A stretch of DNA of 64,000 bases from Calycina herbarum (Eukaryota; Ascomycota; Leotiomycetes; Helotiales; Pezizellaceae): assembly GCA_001414485.1 (NCBI GenBank), contig LLEY01000022.1, positions 744,001 to 808,000 of the forward strand. The letters run 5' to 3'. Below, piece after piece: positions 46,859 to 60,087 of this stretch; the first letter of the stretch is position 1, and each line of letters opens with the position of its first letter. The notes below the pieces were generated by a model. That model was not told the DNA's origin. It saw only the letters and a program-made list of their open reading frames with translations, and did not search any database. The position numbers and the translations under genes are program-made.

Positions 46859-48323
46859 CACCTCCTCAATCCACAAAAGCCCCAAAGAGCAAAAAAAAAA
46901 ACATTCCTCCACACCACACACATACCTCCAATCCGTAATATGCTTTGTAGAGATTTCACAAACCTCGAACTGTGGTGACATACCCAATCTCGAGAATGAT
47001 GACCGATAGGTTATCCATCTACACTGAGTGGTAAAGAACTATCCAGGTAGATTTTAGCGATGCACTTATTTTCGTGATCATTGGGGAAATGCAATAAAAT
47101 CGACTTACTCTGATTTATATCTGTCTGATAAAATTACTTCAAATTTCTAAGAGAAATAAATTTTAAAAAAACTACTTACTCGCTCCTCCCAATCAATCAA
47201 CGCCGTCTCGAAATTTACGCTCTCTCGGGTTTATACAATGCATCCAATTCTCTGAAACTCCTCGTATAATATCCTTTAGCAAGTATTGTTCAGATCGGAG
47301 TACAGGGAACTACGCTATGTAATGGTGCTCAATCTGGTCGAGCGCTGTATTTCAGCTGTAAAGCAGGTCGCTTACCCCTCTCTACGTGTAGGGGTGAAAT
47401 GAGCTCTCTCTTTATTATAGCTTGAAGGCATTGTAATAGAGTAGTAATTACTTAAAGAAATAATGTATTTAGACCAAAATAGAGAGTGTTATGGTTATGG
47501 GAGTAGAAAACTAGGTGGGGTGCGGCACGGAGGAAATTCCGACGTTTATTCCGTACACGTAGAGCCATTGTCCATAATGTTGACCGCGTCCTCCGTACCA
47601 GCGTTGAGTTAGACTCACAAGACGACCACATGTCAGAAAAGATTATGCCCGAAGAGACATCCGCATCCAAAGGGTTAGGTCACCAGAATAGAGTCTCCGT
47701 TGGCATTTCATACGAAAGAATTCACGTCATTGAAAAGCAATGAAAGACCAAAGTATATCGTTCATTCTTTTCAATTTATCTATCATACTAGAGCAAAGCT
47801 AGTTACACTTCCATCTACAAACACGAAGAAAAATGTATTTCCATTCATCCATCGGCTCTTCCACAGCACAGGCACGAGCTGGCCTATATCTGAAGCCCCC
47901 ACATTAGAGGGAAACTTTGCATGTAAAAAGCAAAAGACAAAGGTGCATATGAAAAAAAGCAGTCTATGAGCGTCAGTGCAGGGGATTGGAGGACCATTAA
48001 GACAGCCGCAAGTCCCCTCCAGCTGATTGTTGACGAAGAAAAAGCTGTCTAATATCCCAGATAACCATACCGCACGAAATTTTTTGTTAGGGAAAGCAAA
48101 AAACAAATTACACAAGGGATCAAGGTCGAAGCCGAGGCGAAGCGTGTCAGCGACCATGTGAACCCTCTCCCAAACCACCAACGCCATAAAAAACCGTGAA
48201 TGAAAATGCAAGTTATCGTTGTCGAATTCAAGCGAGGTCTCTTGCGTAGAATCGACAAGGGTGTCTCCGAACGACAATGGCGTAGAATCGTGATGTGACA
48301 GAGTCACTCGATCGATTGGATCT

Positions 48324-50911
<2,588 letters not shown>

Positions 50912-52149
50912 CGTGCTTTTTTCGTGAGCGAAGGAGCGGATAAGGGTGAGCTTCGTTGTAAGTCTAAAATCGATGAATTAAGTGTCCGTTGAATGCGCTT
51001 CGAGGTGTGTTTGAAGACGCTGGGAGATGAGGTTGCGATGTTGGAATGATGGAGAAGAAGTTTTGCGAAAAACGTTACTTCTTCTTTGAAAATAATTTAA
51101 GGCGCGCCTTGCCATATTTGGCCTAGTGGCTTACTAAGAATCCGAGGCCCCTGCGCCTGCCGATTGCGATCAAGACAACTTTTCTTTCACCAACCCCAAC
51201 CCATTGATTGCGACAACTGAGTTGTTCATGACTTGCAGATTTTCATTCGCTAATGATTGATAAATCTCAGCTTTTTGTGTAGCAATGACTGCATGTAGGA
51301 GCGATAAGCCTATGGGATCATGTATCACAGCTCGAGATAGCTGACAGAGCGCGAGGAAGAGTCAGGGTGTCAACTGAGGCAAAGACGGCCAGCAATCATC
51401 ATCATGGCGATCTCTAGACCAATAACTTTATAGGTGCGGACGCTGATTCATGACCCGATGTCGACTTCTCGATACCCTCATCGAATTATACCGATTTTAT
51501 GAGTTGATACTTTCATCAACCTGTTCCTTCCAGGTTCGACTAGATGTTGACCAACTCTACGGTCTGATGTCGGCATCAGGGTCCCTGATATTTTCGCCAA
51601 ATCTTCCCAGTTTTTTTTTTCGCCTCAACCCACTTGTCTGCATGCATAAAAATGGGATTTCCTAGCGTCTTCAGACCGTTTTTTGAAGAGAAAAGCCCAT
51701 CTCCCTTTTCCACTTCACCGGGTGACCGGGGAGTCTTTTAGCCCCCTCATCCTACGGAAGCCACCACGTGTACAAGTACTTCGGAAGCTTCACAGCGGCA
51801 GTAAATACCTTTCATTGTTCCGACTTTCCAGGATGATCCAAAGTATGAATCACGATAGTTCAGTCGATTGCTCTAACTATCTGGGCTCATTTTAAATTGT
51901 TGTAAGTGTTTAGGATAATTTACTTGAATTCCCCTAGAGAGTTGGAATAATGAGAAAAGACCCTGGAGTATTTGTTGCTTGTTGTCCACCATGCGCCCCT
52001 TCAACCCAAACCCGGTGCTTCAGTGTCATCGATGGATAACTAGAATGTTCCTTTTCACATTCCGCTGATTTCTCTCATTTGGTATCATTACTTCTCCGAT
52101 TTTGGGTGCTTCTTGTCTCAAAGCTTCTAGAACAGTCCACTAGCCAGAT
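50912..52149. promoter_or_regulatory. DBP2 promoter and THI20 3' flank
   Basis: The sequence next to the DBP2 ATG is purine-rich on the plus strand and free of minus-strand ATGs for about 200 nt, consistent with a short leader. The part next to 52150 should be the THI20 3' UTR. No gene or repeat is seen. Confidence 0.5.
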
Positions 52150-54331
52150 TTACCGCGAACCACTTCCCATATCCCAAAACCCAGTTTCCATCTATTCAAA
52201 CAAGTCAGCATTACCATCTATCACCTTGATTCCAGAAGATTCTCATACCTTCGTAGCATGCACAAAAATCTTGATCAATTCTTCTATCCGACTCGGCGAC
52301 TGCAACACCATGTTTCGCTCAAGAAGATCTGAAATCATTAACTTTACTTGCAGGAACATAGATGGGAATAACACACCAGATCCCATATTCACCGCCTCAG
52401 AGTAATCATCAGCTACGTAATTCTGAATCCATTTCCAATATATATTTCCCTCTCGTTTCGTTTTTGGATCAGCAAACAAGCGCTGAGCAATTTGACCGTA
52501 ACCTATCAAACAAGGTGCCATGGAAACTTGGAGGGCGAGCCAGTCTTCGGATTGGCCGATGTCGAGAACATATCTGTATTTATCAGTCTCAATATCAATT
52601 TGCACTATTAAAAATCTACCTTGTATAGGCAGTGCATGCTATCCACAGATGTTAGTCTATCCATTTACTTGGAGCGAGTGAACAATACCTTGACTCTCCT
52701 CAGTAGCCTCAATCTCTGCCTTCGATATGCCAAAGCCCTCACAATACTCGATATGCAGAGACATCTCATGATGAATATGAGTTACTATCCTTGCAGCCTA
52801 CAAACGTCAGTTTCTCCCAATCGGGAGTTCACGAGAACAAATGACTTACTGCAGCGATATTTTCCATGGTTTTAGCTTTATATCCTGCCAAAGCGTTGGC
52901 TCTCGCAAATTGAACCTATTTCAACCAGTCAACCGAGCACTTCATGAATTGAGCTCCAACTTACCAAGTACAAGTAATCTTGAACCAAGTAGTACTTGAA
53001 AGATTCAATCGGTAAAGTGCCATCTGCGAGTCCCGCAACAAAAGAATGTTCCGTGTGTGCCTGCCATGCTTTTTGAACATCCTGTCTTTCCAATAGATAC
53101 TCGATAAAGTGTCCTCTGAATTCGCATGTCAGACCAGTACCTGTTTGATTTCAAATTTGCAAGAAAAAAGGAATGACTTACGGAGAAAAAGGCGACGACT
53201 GCATCGAATGGAAATGGTTAATCGGTCCATTCCCCTTGCCCATTTCAGTACTCGTCCTAATCCCCGCCTCAACATACCGACAAGCCCCTTTCACAGCCCT
53301 TACCATACTCATCCCATTCGCGAGATTCGAAGATATCGCAGCTACGTCAACTTAGCTCCTGCCCTCATCCCCGCCCTCTAAAATCCTCGTCACGATCTTC
53401 ACGAGGAAAAATTAAAAACTCACAAGCAAGCGAACACCCAGTCCCATGCGTATTCTTACTCCTCAAATAACTTCCTTCGATCCTCACCACCTCTCCCTCC
53501 CCATACAGAATATCAACCATCCTCTCCCTTTCCTCTTCACTCCTCGCCACATTTCCATCCTTTCTCAACGGTAAATGTCCTCCCTTGAGCAAAACATACT
53601 TAGGTCCTAAACTCTGTACCAATCTTGCAATCTCAATTAAATCCTCTACATTCTCCAGCTCTTTGCTCGAGATACCAGCATGAGAAAGCAGAAGCTTCGC
53701 TTCCGGGATATTTGGTGTCAAAATGGTCGCTTTTGGGATGAGAAGGGTGAGGAGGTCTTTAATTGCTGTCTCGGGGAGGAGGTGCGAGCCGGATGTTGAT
53801 ACCATCACAGGATCAATAACCAAACTCTTAATCTCAAAATTTTCCAGAGCTTCAGCAACGACCCTAATAGTCTCCGCAGAAGCCAACATTCCTGTGACAC
53901 GAAAAACCCAATCATCAGAAAAAATCCAGGGTACTAGCAAACTTTCGAAGAGAACAAACGCAGGCTACTATGAGAGGACATAAGAGAAGGAAGAACAAAC
54001 CAGTCTTCACAACATCAACCCCAATATCTCCAATACTCAACTCAATCAACTTCCCCACAAACTCCGGAGGCGTATAGTGAATATCAAACACCCCAGTTGT
54101 ATTCTGAGCAGTAAGTGCCGTCGTGGCAGTCATTGCGTAACACCCATGAGCCGCAATGACTTTCTGGTCGGCTTCTAGACCCCTGAAAATTTGTTAGTGA
54201 GGCGAGGCTTCAAGGGGGGAGTGAACCGGGCATGGAGCTGGGGGTAGAGTTGGAGAAAATGGAGAGAGAGGGATTTACGCTCCACCAGAGCCATCGGATC
54301 CGGCAATTACTAGGATACGACCTCTTGCCAT
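52150..54331 (-). CDS. THI20: Thi20-type HMP/HMP-P kinase fused to a TenA (thiaminase II) domain
   Basis: The kinase half phosphorylates hydroxymethylpyrimidine twice for thiamine synthesis; the TenA half salvages degraded thiamine by hydrolysing aminopyrimidines. I reconstruct ten exons: 54331-54279, 54182-54001, 53891-53424, 53341-53182, 53115-52965, 52915-52850, 52797-52689, 52638-52620, 52573-52249 and 52191-52150, total 1575 nt, 524 residues. The ThiD-like domain begins LVIAGSDGSGGAG and has the kinase anion-hole motif HGTGCSLAS with GPINHFHS following. The TenA domain has the Cys motif EYCEGFGI and the EGNIYWKWIQNY block. The last exon supplies the MEIGFW-like end (METGFWDM). Exon 8 is only 19 nt. 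Introns are 46-109 nt. A bare THI20/THI21 fusion without other domains is usual in fungi. Confidence 0.92.
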
Positions 54332-55032
54332 TACGAGTCTTGGTTTAATGAATGGCTCGTACTGAGTAGATTCATGAACAGAGATGAACATCTGATGAGC
54401 TGATTGATCAGGTACGAGTAAAGGTTTCTCAAATTACGTAGCGGTGCGTAACCGAGAGGGTTTTGATTGGTTGCTATTTCTACTCCAATCCACTCTCGAG
54501 TCTTGGGAGGGAAAATCATCAAGGCAAAAACACTATATCAGTTATGGATTATCACAGCAAATGAACTCCTCAGTCTATGCTTCATATTCTGGATATCAAT
54601 TCCTCACTCCCAGACATTCTCAATATCAAGGACTATGTACTCCATCCTATCTTTACAAATAACCCCTTCCCTTTTAGTCCTACCACGCAAACAGAGAATA
54701 AATAAGTAGCTCAGAAGTCCTAAAATACTTGCCCTCCCTGCGTAGCAAATTCCATTTGTACAAACAAGATATCCTTTCTTGGTATCTCTGCAAACAAACC
54801 CCTATGAATTTCCCCGAACCCCAATTTTTTTCTTATACGCCACGCATGATGTACAGTTCTTATCTCCTCAAACCACACTGTGCCATCCTGACGCACCGAT
54901 GCACGCATCATAGGAAAACCGGAAATAAAAATCAAATGAAAAGGAAAGGAAATAAAAACAAAAACTTTTGGGGGGGTGGTATTTCCTGTGGTCCAAACGC
55001 CGGAAAATGAAGAAAGAAAGCAAATAATCCTT
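54332..55032. promoter_or_regulatory. THI20 promoter and TSC2 3' flank
   Basis: The 701 bp hold the THI20 upstream region and the TSC2 3' UTR. I looked for the fungal thiamine-pyrophosphate riboswitch core (CUGAGA with a downstream ACCUGAUC-like segment) and did not find it; a CTGATGAG near 54391 is not enough. No gene seen. Confidence 0.45.
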
Positions 55033-58000
55033 TTACGCCCATCTTGAAAAGTCAAGATTTTCTACAATGCTTTCTTCCGTGCTGCCAAAGCCCACTTCCG
55101 TTTCCGCAGTCGACAAAATCGAAGACCGCTGGGAGGCTGGCTCGCTGTTTGAATTGATCAAGAAATTTGCTACAGAGGATCGTCGAAGGCTTTGAATACT
55201 GTCTCGTACATTTCCGTTCGATGTGGCTGCAGTTGAAATAGGTGTTGAAGCCGCTTTGGGTTTATATTTTTCTCGCAGTCGATTGATCTCCCGGAGTCGA
55301 TTGCGCCAGGAAGATACATGCTCTCCTCCTTCTTTATTCGCCCACACAAGGGAAAACACAGAAGCGTTGAGAGCTAAGAGTCGTATAAAACTAGGCAAAG
55401 CCGCCAAGCTCATAATCTTGGTTTCCGCCGCTGGAGAGATTTCTGGAAATCCTGGCTTGCTCATGACTTGAACTTTGTAGAATGCGTTCTTTGCGTTTGC
55501 TTCTGTACGCATTCGAGTTGCAACGAAAGAAGCTCTGGATTCTGGCGTGATTACGATGTTGACATAGTTGAACTCGGAAGGGAAGGTATCAAATCGAAAA
55601 GGTAAACCCGAATTGTTGAATATGATATTCACAAAGTCGTTTCCGATATGTCGCTTTTTGCCAATACACTGAGGGTCACTGTCCAGATTGGTTGGCATTT
55701 GCGTAGTGACATGGAACACAATCTCGGTGACTCGGTCGCGCCAACAGAAAGCATACTTTCCATCGCTGTCGCCAAATCTATCTAACCCCTGGGTGTTGAA
55801 ATTGGCACCCTTCAACTTGGTTAAAGTTCCGAGACCAGAGAGGAATTTTGTATAGTCACTACTTCCCATGATGTTTGCAAGGATATCAACCTCTTGCGTC
55901 TGGTTTTCTCCGATGTAGATGACCCCAACCTTGTGGCCATCCACAATAAAATTGCGATCAAATGCTTTGATAGCACGATCCACAACAGCATCTTTTGGAA
56001 GAGCAATTGGTCGAGCAGTGTCGCCGACCTGAGGTACTGAAGCTGTCAGTTGGAGAAGCAGATGACTCGGGAGGACCATATTGCCATCCGATAGTCTAGT
56101 ATCACGGGTTGGCTCATTTGGGTATTGGCTTTGATGAGGTGGCGGCCGACTGAACTTCTCTCGAATGATGTAGCATGATGTTCCCGATGGTTGGCGTTTT
56201 GTAATCTGAGCCCAACCCCCTCGTGTGGCTTGTTCCACAGTCACTATACTTTGGCCTACAACCCATCGTTTCTTCAAGATCTCACCAAAGCGTTCACTGG
56301 TAAAAGTAGGATCCGCAGCGGACTCATCCACATCGGCATAAGCGACACGTTGCATGAAATCGAGCGTGACCTGAGCTTGCTCATCGATAGTCTCTCTGCC
56401 GTGGGAATCTGTCGATACCAAGTTCCTCGCAATCCAACTGACTTGGCCAGCACGATCGTTCAGCTTCAAGGATAGAAACCAGAATATAATGACATGATAC
56501 GCTAGCGCATACACATATTGTGGAAGCTCATCCGAGCTATTTGGCTGAAAGTTGCTTTCCGAGAGGCTGTGATCCGTGGGAGGACCCGAATTACGGGCAT
56601 TGGAATAGCTACTACGAGTTGATGTGTCCTTGGAACCCTTGCCATTCTGATCTCGTACATATTGAAGATAACGAAAGCAGATCGCGAAGACTGTGCGGTA
56701 TTCTTCTTCTCTAAAGTTGACATAGAGATCAGGCAGTCGAGCAAGACAGGCTAGAAACTCGAGAATATGTATCGCCACATGGGATTGGGTAATTATTGTT
56801 GACATCTTCTGGAGTATAGTGACGAGTTGTTTGCTTGTTGAGCCGGGGATTTCGTGACTGCATATGGTGAGAGCATGGATACAGCATTTTGCTGTACGTT
56901 CCCATGTGGAACCAATTCCCTGGAGGAATGTTCGAACAATGTCATCTTGGTCAGCCTTTGAAAAATGGTGGTGGTAACCCAGTGTCATGTTCAAGACTTG
57001 AAACAGACATATTGCGACATCAGATTTGCGAAGACCAGAAGATAAAGGAGGATCTTGAAAACTGTTATTTTTGAGCAAGTCGCACAGTACCTCCCTCAAA
57101 CGCCGGATTTGGGTAATTGAGCCTCTAAAAAGCGCTTGGTTGGTGAGCTGTGAAGGGAGGTGGACCAATATAAAACTGTAAACTTCCCAATCACATGCCT
57201 TTTGGAGCAAGTCCGTGATGGTGTCAAGATAGGTGTTGATATCGAGAATTCTCTTTTGGCTGCCTTTTGGCAAGGGCTCGTTATTTTCCGTGCCATCTGT
57301 ACTTTCCATTTGTGACAGATTTTGACTGGCTTTAGGCATCGGCTCATCAACTTCCGTGCCATTTGTACTTTCCATTTGTGACAGACCACCGTCACCAACT
57401 TGACCTCCTTTGCCGTCGTTGTGCGGGTCTTCAGTTCCCACCAATGAGACCAATAACGAGCTTGCTTTCTTAAAGATTTCCTCGGGCAATGCCTCCATAT
57501 CTGGATACATCCACATTTGGTGGTTACGCTGAAGCGTTCTAACCATACCACTGCTAGACCGATAAGACTGTCTTGTAGCCGGGTGGGATTGGCCGAAAGA
57601 GGTGCTCCGTGAACCCTTGGAATTTGTCGAATTGTTATTTCGTGCCATTTCTTGCTGGTGGGTCGCTTCATCGGCTGCTTGCTTTCTGGCAAGTGATGCT
57701 GATGTACGAAACAAGGAGGCAGCAAGGCCATCGGATTCTGTGGCAAGGACCAAGTGAATTCTATGAGCCCAGTCCGCCCGCAAACGGAAAAGCATTTTCA
57801 TAGCCGATATACGAGCGTCTAATTCGCACTCATGGGTTTTAGCAATCCAGAGCAATTGTTTGAATATTTCAACAGACTTGTAGGCAGAGGTGTCCATTAC
57901 TCTCATAAATATTTGAATGAGGCCCTTTGCGACGACGTTAGAAGGCGTTTGAATCATGCTGCTCTGGACTGGAGATGCTGTTGGCCTATTTGTACTGAGC

Positions 58001-60087
58001 AAGCTGTGTCGAGATGAAGGAGGCGACCCAAGAGGGGATTGAAGGCGGTCGTTCTTCACACTGCCAAGAACACGCTCAATAACATAATCAAAAAGTGCAT
58101 CGTCGGCATTCTGGGCTACGGCCACAGCGAACGACATAAGTTCTTGCAAGATTGCAATATCTTTCTCATCTTCGATGCCTTTCAAGATATTGGCAACAAA
58201 GCGCTGGACAATATCAGGGTTATTATGGTCGTCCAACATCTCGATGACTCCGAATACATCTGTGACAGCTTTAAGAGCATGAAGTCGAATATGTGTGGGT
58301 TGAGATCGGTCACCAAAGAACGCTTCGGTGATAGTTGTGAGATTTGTCTTCCAACCCAAGTCTGAAGGATAGCAGTATCTATATTCCATGTAGTGATCGA
58401 TGACTAGCTTTGCGCATGATTCGGGAAGATGCTCATGGACCCTAGCGAAGAACTTGACACAGTCTTCCTTTTGGAAAAAGTCATTGTCAGGAGATTTGAT
58501 TAAAAGCTTTTCAATTCGGACAATGAAGCTGTATAAGCTCTGTGCCAAACTTGTTGATTGACCCGACTCGCTCCCATCATCTGTGAGTGCTCTTCCCAGA
58601 GGGCTTGATAGTCGTGAGCGGCTGAGGACTGAACGGCCATCCGATGTCTCCAACGCTCGTTGTGAACACTTGATGACCACCTCGAAAAGGAGAGTCCAGT
58701 CCTCTTCCATGACGTTATGCTTCAATTCTTGGCCCTCGTCCCCGAAAAGTGACAAAACAAGTCTGAGTATATCGCCATCAATTTTGCCGTGCTCAACAGC
58801 AGTGACACTATTAAGGGCCTGTACCAATGCAGTAAACGGTACTAGAGGAAATCTGTCCTCGCCATTCTTGGAAAACAACTTTTGTAGTACAGATAGGGCA
58901 CCGCGGATTTCACGGATATTCTGCTTGACCGGCTCTCCCCCCGCAGAAGGCTCGTGAAGAATGTCCAAGAGAATTCGGACGACTGCTTGACCGTTGTGGG
59001 ATTGGGAAAGGTTACGGAGAGTGCTCCATGCTTCTGCTGTCATCTCATTGACAAGAGAATGTATCGAGGAAAGAACCTTGATGCAATCCGGTAGTTTGTA
59101 GCCTGGTATCTCTCCAAATGTGATGATTGCGTTGAGAACAGCGATGCAAGCTTTCAAATCAGCCGATATTGGGGTGTGAAGACATATATTGAGAATTACA
59201 TCAAGCAATTCTGCCGTAACTTCTTCACTTGAAACATAAAAGCTGAATTTGATGAGGTCGGCAAGGAAGACGAAGAGTGCCGCGAGGGTGGTTTCCTCGC
59301 CTAGTGGGGGTTGAATAGTGGTTTTGCCTTGGGCTTTTGCCTTGGTGCGAGCAGCTGCTGTGACTTTGAATGTATTATGGAGCCATGTGGTCAATATTGG
59401 TATGGCTTTGTAATGAAATCCCGACAGATCTTTGCCATGTTTCGCGAGCTCCATCAGGGCCCCAAGTTGCAAGGGGAAGTCTTGAGGGCTGGCTGGTGCT
59501 GTGATGATGGAGAAATAGGCCATGCGTTCCGGGTCTGTCGAAGTCGAATTCTGAACACAAGCAGTCAATAATCTGAATCCTGCCACCCGTGACTCTGGAG
59601 GCTTTGTAGGCTCGATGAGATCCTTTCCTTCCTTGAATATGGCCGTTACCTGTATGACGATCAGTATTATTCCCCCCAGATTTCCAACGATGCTTACACC
59701 ACTAAGAGGATAACTGTTGACGGCATGGCGTAGACTGTCTGCAGCTGAAATCCGCTCTGGTAATGGATTTCCAATCTTCAATTGTTCGTATAGCTGTTCA
59801 TAGTTCGGAGGCCCCCCATATATTGCAGATTGTAGGTTCCCAGCCGAACTAGGTGGTTGGGCGTTGGCTGAGGCATTTGTAGTACGAGATAGCTTATTGC
59901 CAGTCAAGCTCTTGAAGACACTAGCAAGTCCACTTGAGGATTTGGATTCGGGGGTTTGGGCTATGTCTCCCGACGCTGGAGACATAGAAACTCGAGTCGT
60001 GGGCGCGGGGGGGCGGAATATGGGAGGGTCTGGTGCTTCACGGCGAGTAATCATTAGCCAATCGTCTAGCTGAGATGGGAATGCCAT
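55033..60087 (-). CDS. TSC2: Tuberin homologue Tsc2, RapGAP-domain TOR regulator
   Basis: Tuberin forms a complex with hamartin and is the GTPase-activating protein for Rheb, restraining TORC1. I choose the ATG ending at 60087 (MAFPSQLDDW); the frame continues upstream through Leu-rich sequence, but a GTGAGT donor near 60270 suggests that part is a leader with an intron. Removing the 48-nt intron 59650-59697 gives 1668 residues. Residues to about 1000 are helical tuberin-type sequence. A Ser/Asn-rich linker follows and contains a 22-residue tandem duplication. The RapGAP domain lies at about 1361-1590, with KKRHIGNDFVNIIFNNSG carrying the asparagine expected to act as the catalytic thumb in this family. 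After it come NRLREINRLREKY and a Ser-rich tail. Length matches fungal and animal tuberins. Confidence 0.93.
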   Translation of the reverse strand: MAFPSQLDDWLMITRREAPDPPIFRPPAPTTRVSMSPASGDIAQTPESKSSSGLASVFKSLTGNKLSRTTNASANAQPPSSAGNLQSAIYGGPPNYEQLYEQLKIGNPLPERISAADSLRHAVNSYPLSGVSIVGNLGGIILIVIQVTAIFKEGKDLIEPTKPPESRVAGFRLLTACVQNSTSTDPERMAYFSIITAPASPQDFPLQLGALMELAKHGKDLSGFHYKAIPILTTWLHNTFKVTAAARTKAKAQGKTTIQPPLGEETTLAALFVFLADLIKFSFYVSSEEVTAELLDVILNICLHTPISADLKACIAVLNAIITFGEIPGYKLPDCIKVLSSIHSLVNEMTAEAWSTLRNLSQSHNGQAVVRILLDILHEPSAGGEPVKQNIREIRGALSVLQKLFSKNGEDRFPLVPFTALVQALNSVTAVEHGKIDGDILRLVLSLFGDEGQELKHNVMEEDWTLLFEVVIKCSQRALETSDGRSVLSRSRLSSPLGRALTDDGSESGQSTSLAQSLYSFIVRIEKLLIKSPDNDFFQKEDCVKFFARVHEHLPESCAKLVIDHYMEYRYCYPSDLGWKTNLTTITEAFFGDRSQPTHIRLHALKAVTDVFGVIEMLDDHNNPDIVQRFVANILKGIEDEKDIAILQELMSFAVAVAQNADDALFDYVIERVLGSVKNDRLQSPLGSPPSSRHSLLSTNRPTASPVQSSMIQTPSNVVAKGLIQIFMRVMDTSAYKSVEIFKQLLWIAKTHECELDARISAMKMLFRLRADWAHRIHLVLATESDGLAASLFRTSASLARKQAADEATHQQEMARNNNSTNSKGSRSTSFGQSHPATRQSYRSSSGMVRTLQRNHQMWMYPDMEALPEEIFKKASSLLVSLVGTEDPHNDGKGGQVGDGGLSQMESTNGTEVDEPMPKASQNLSQMESTDGTENNEPLPKGSQKRILDINTYLDTITDLLQKACDWEVYSFILVHLPSQLTNQALFRGSITQIRRLREVLCDLLKNNSFQDPPLSSGLRKSDVAICLFQVLNMTLGYHHHFSKADQDDIVRTFLQGIGSTWERTAKCCIHALTICSHEIPGSTSKQLVTILQKMSTIITQSHVAIHILEFLACLARLPDLYVNFREEEYRTVFAICFRYLQYVRDQNGKGSKDTSTRSSYSNARNSGPPTDHSLSESNFQPNSSDELPQYVYALAYHVIIFWFLSLKLNDRAGQVSWIARNLVSTDSHGRETIDEQAQVTLDFMQRVAYADVDESAADPTFTSERFGEILKKRWVVGQSIVTVEQATRGGWAQITKRQPSGTSCYIIREKFSRPPPHQSQYPNEPTRDTRLSDGNMVLPSHLLLQLTASVPQVGDTARPIALPKDAVVDRAIKAFDRNFIVDGHKVGVIYIGENQTQEVDILANIMGSSDYTKFLSGLGTLTKLKGANFNTQGLDRFGDSDGKYAFCWRDRVTEIVFHVTTQMPTNLDSDPQCIGKKRHIGNDFVNIIFNNSGLPFRFDTFPSEFNYVNIVITPESRASFVATRMRTEANAKNAFYKVQVMSKPGFPEISPAAETKIMSLAALPSFIRLLALNASVFSLVWANKEGGEHVSSWRNRLREINRLREKYKPKAASTPISTAATSNGNVRDSIQSLRRSSVANFLINSNSEPASQRSSILSTAETEVGFGSTEESIVENLDFSRWA
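57258..57389 (-). repeat. 66-nt tandem duplication inside TSC2
   Basis: Two adjacent 22-residue copies beginning LSQMEST and ending PKxSQ lie in the linker. The nucleotides over LSQMEST are identical in both copies; the rest differs at several positions. Confidence 0.8.
59650..59697 (-). other. Stop-free in-frame intron of TSC2
   Basis: Donor GTAAGC, branch ACTGAT and acceptor CAG frame 48 nt without an in-frame stop. If kept, it would insert 16 very hydrophobic residues between PLSG and VTAIF of the N-terminal helical domain. The hydrophobic insert within soluble sequence makes removal likely. Confidence 0.7.

Larger units (their letters stand above)
39072..48323. other. Long non-coding stretch rich in degenerate repeats
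   Basis: The first 1 kb is T-rich, probably the 3' UTR of the gene at 38493. Frames of 185 codons (40800-41357, minus) and 191 codons (46403-46978, plus) are Pro/Asn/Ser/Lys-rich, follow strand skew and show no domain, so I do not call them genes. The stretch holds seven or eight paired-GTCGA elements between 40.97 and 46.86 kb and a block of imperfect short repeats at 40324-40565. The last part (47.4-48.3 kb) should include the DBP2 3' UTR. Confidence 0.5.

Noticed and set aside
46403..46978. 191-codon frame on the plus strand
   Set aside because: Thr/Pro/Lys/Arg-rich, no domain, no splice extension, AT-rich surroundings.
47783..48307. 174-codon frame directly after DBP2 on the same strand
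   Set aside because: It begins at GTG, is in another frame from DBP2 and lies where the DBP2 3' UTR should be; Phe/Leu/Cys-rich random-looking sequence.
54332..54460. CTGATGAG and CTGAT motifs upstream of THI20, suggestive of a TPP riboswitch
   Set aside because: The conserved CUGAGA and ACCUGAUC-type cores with their spacing are missing.
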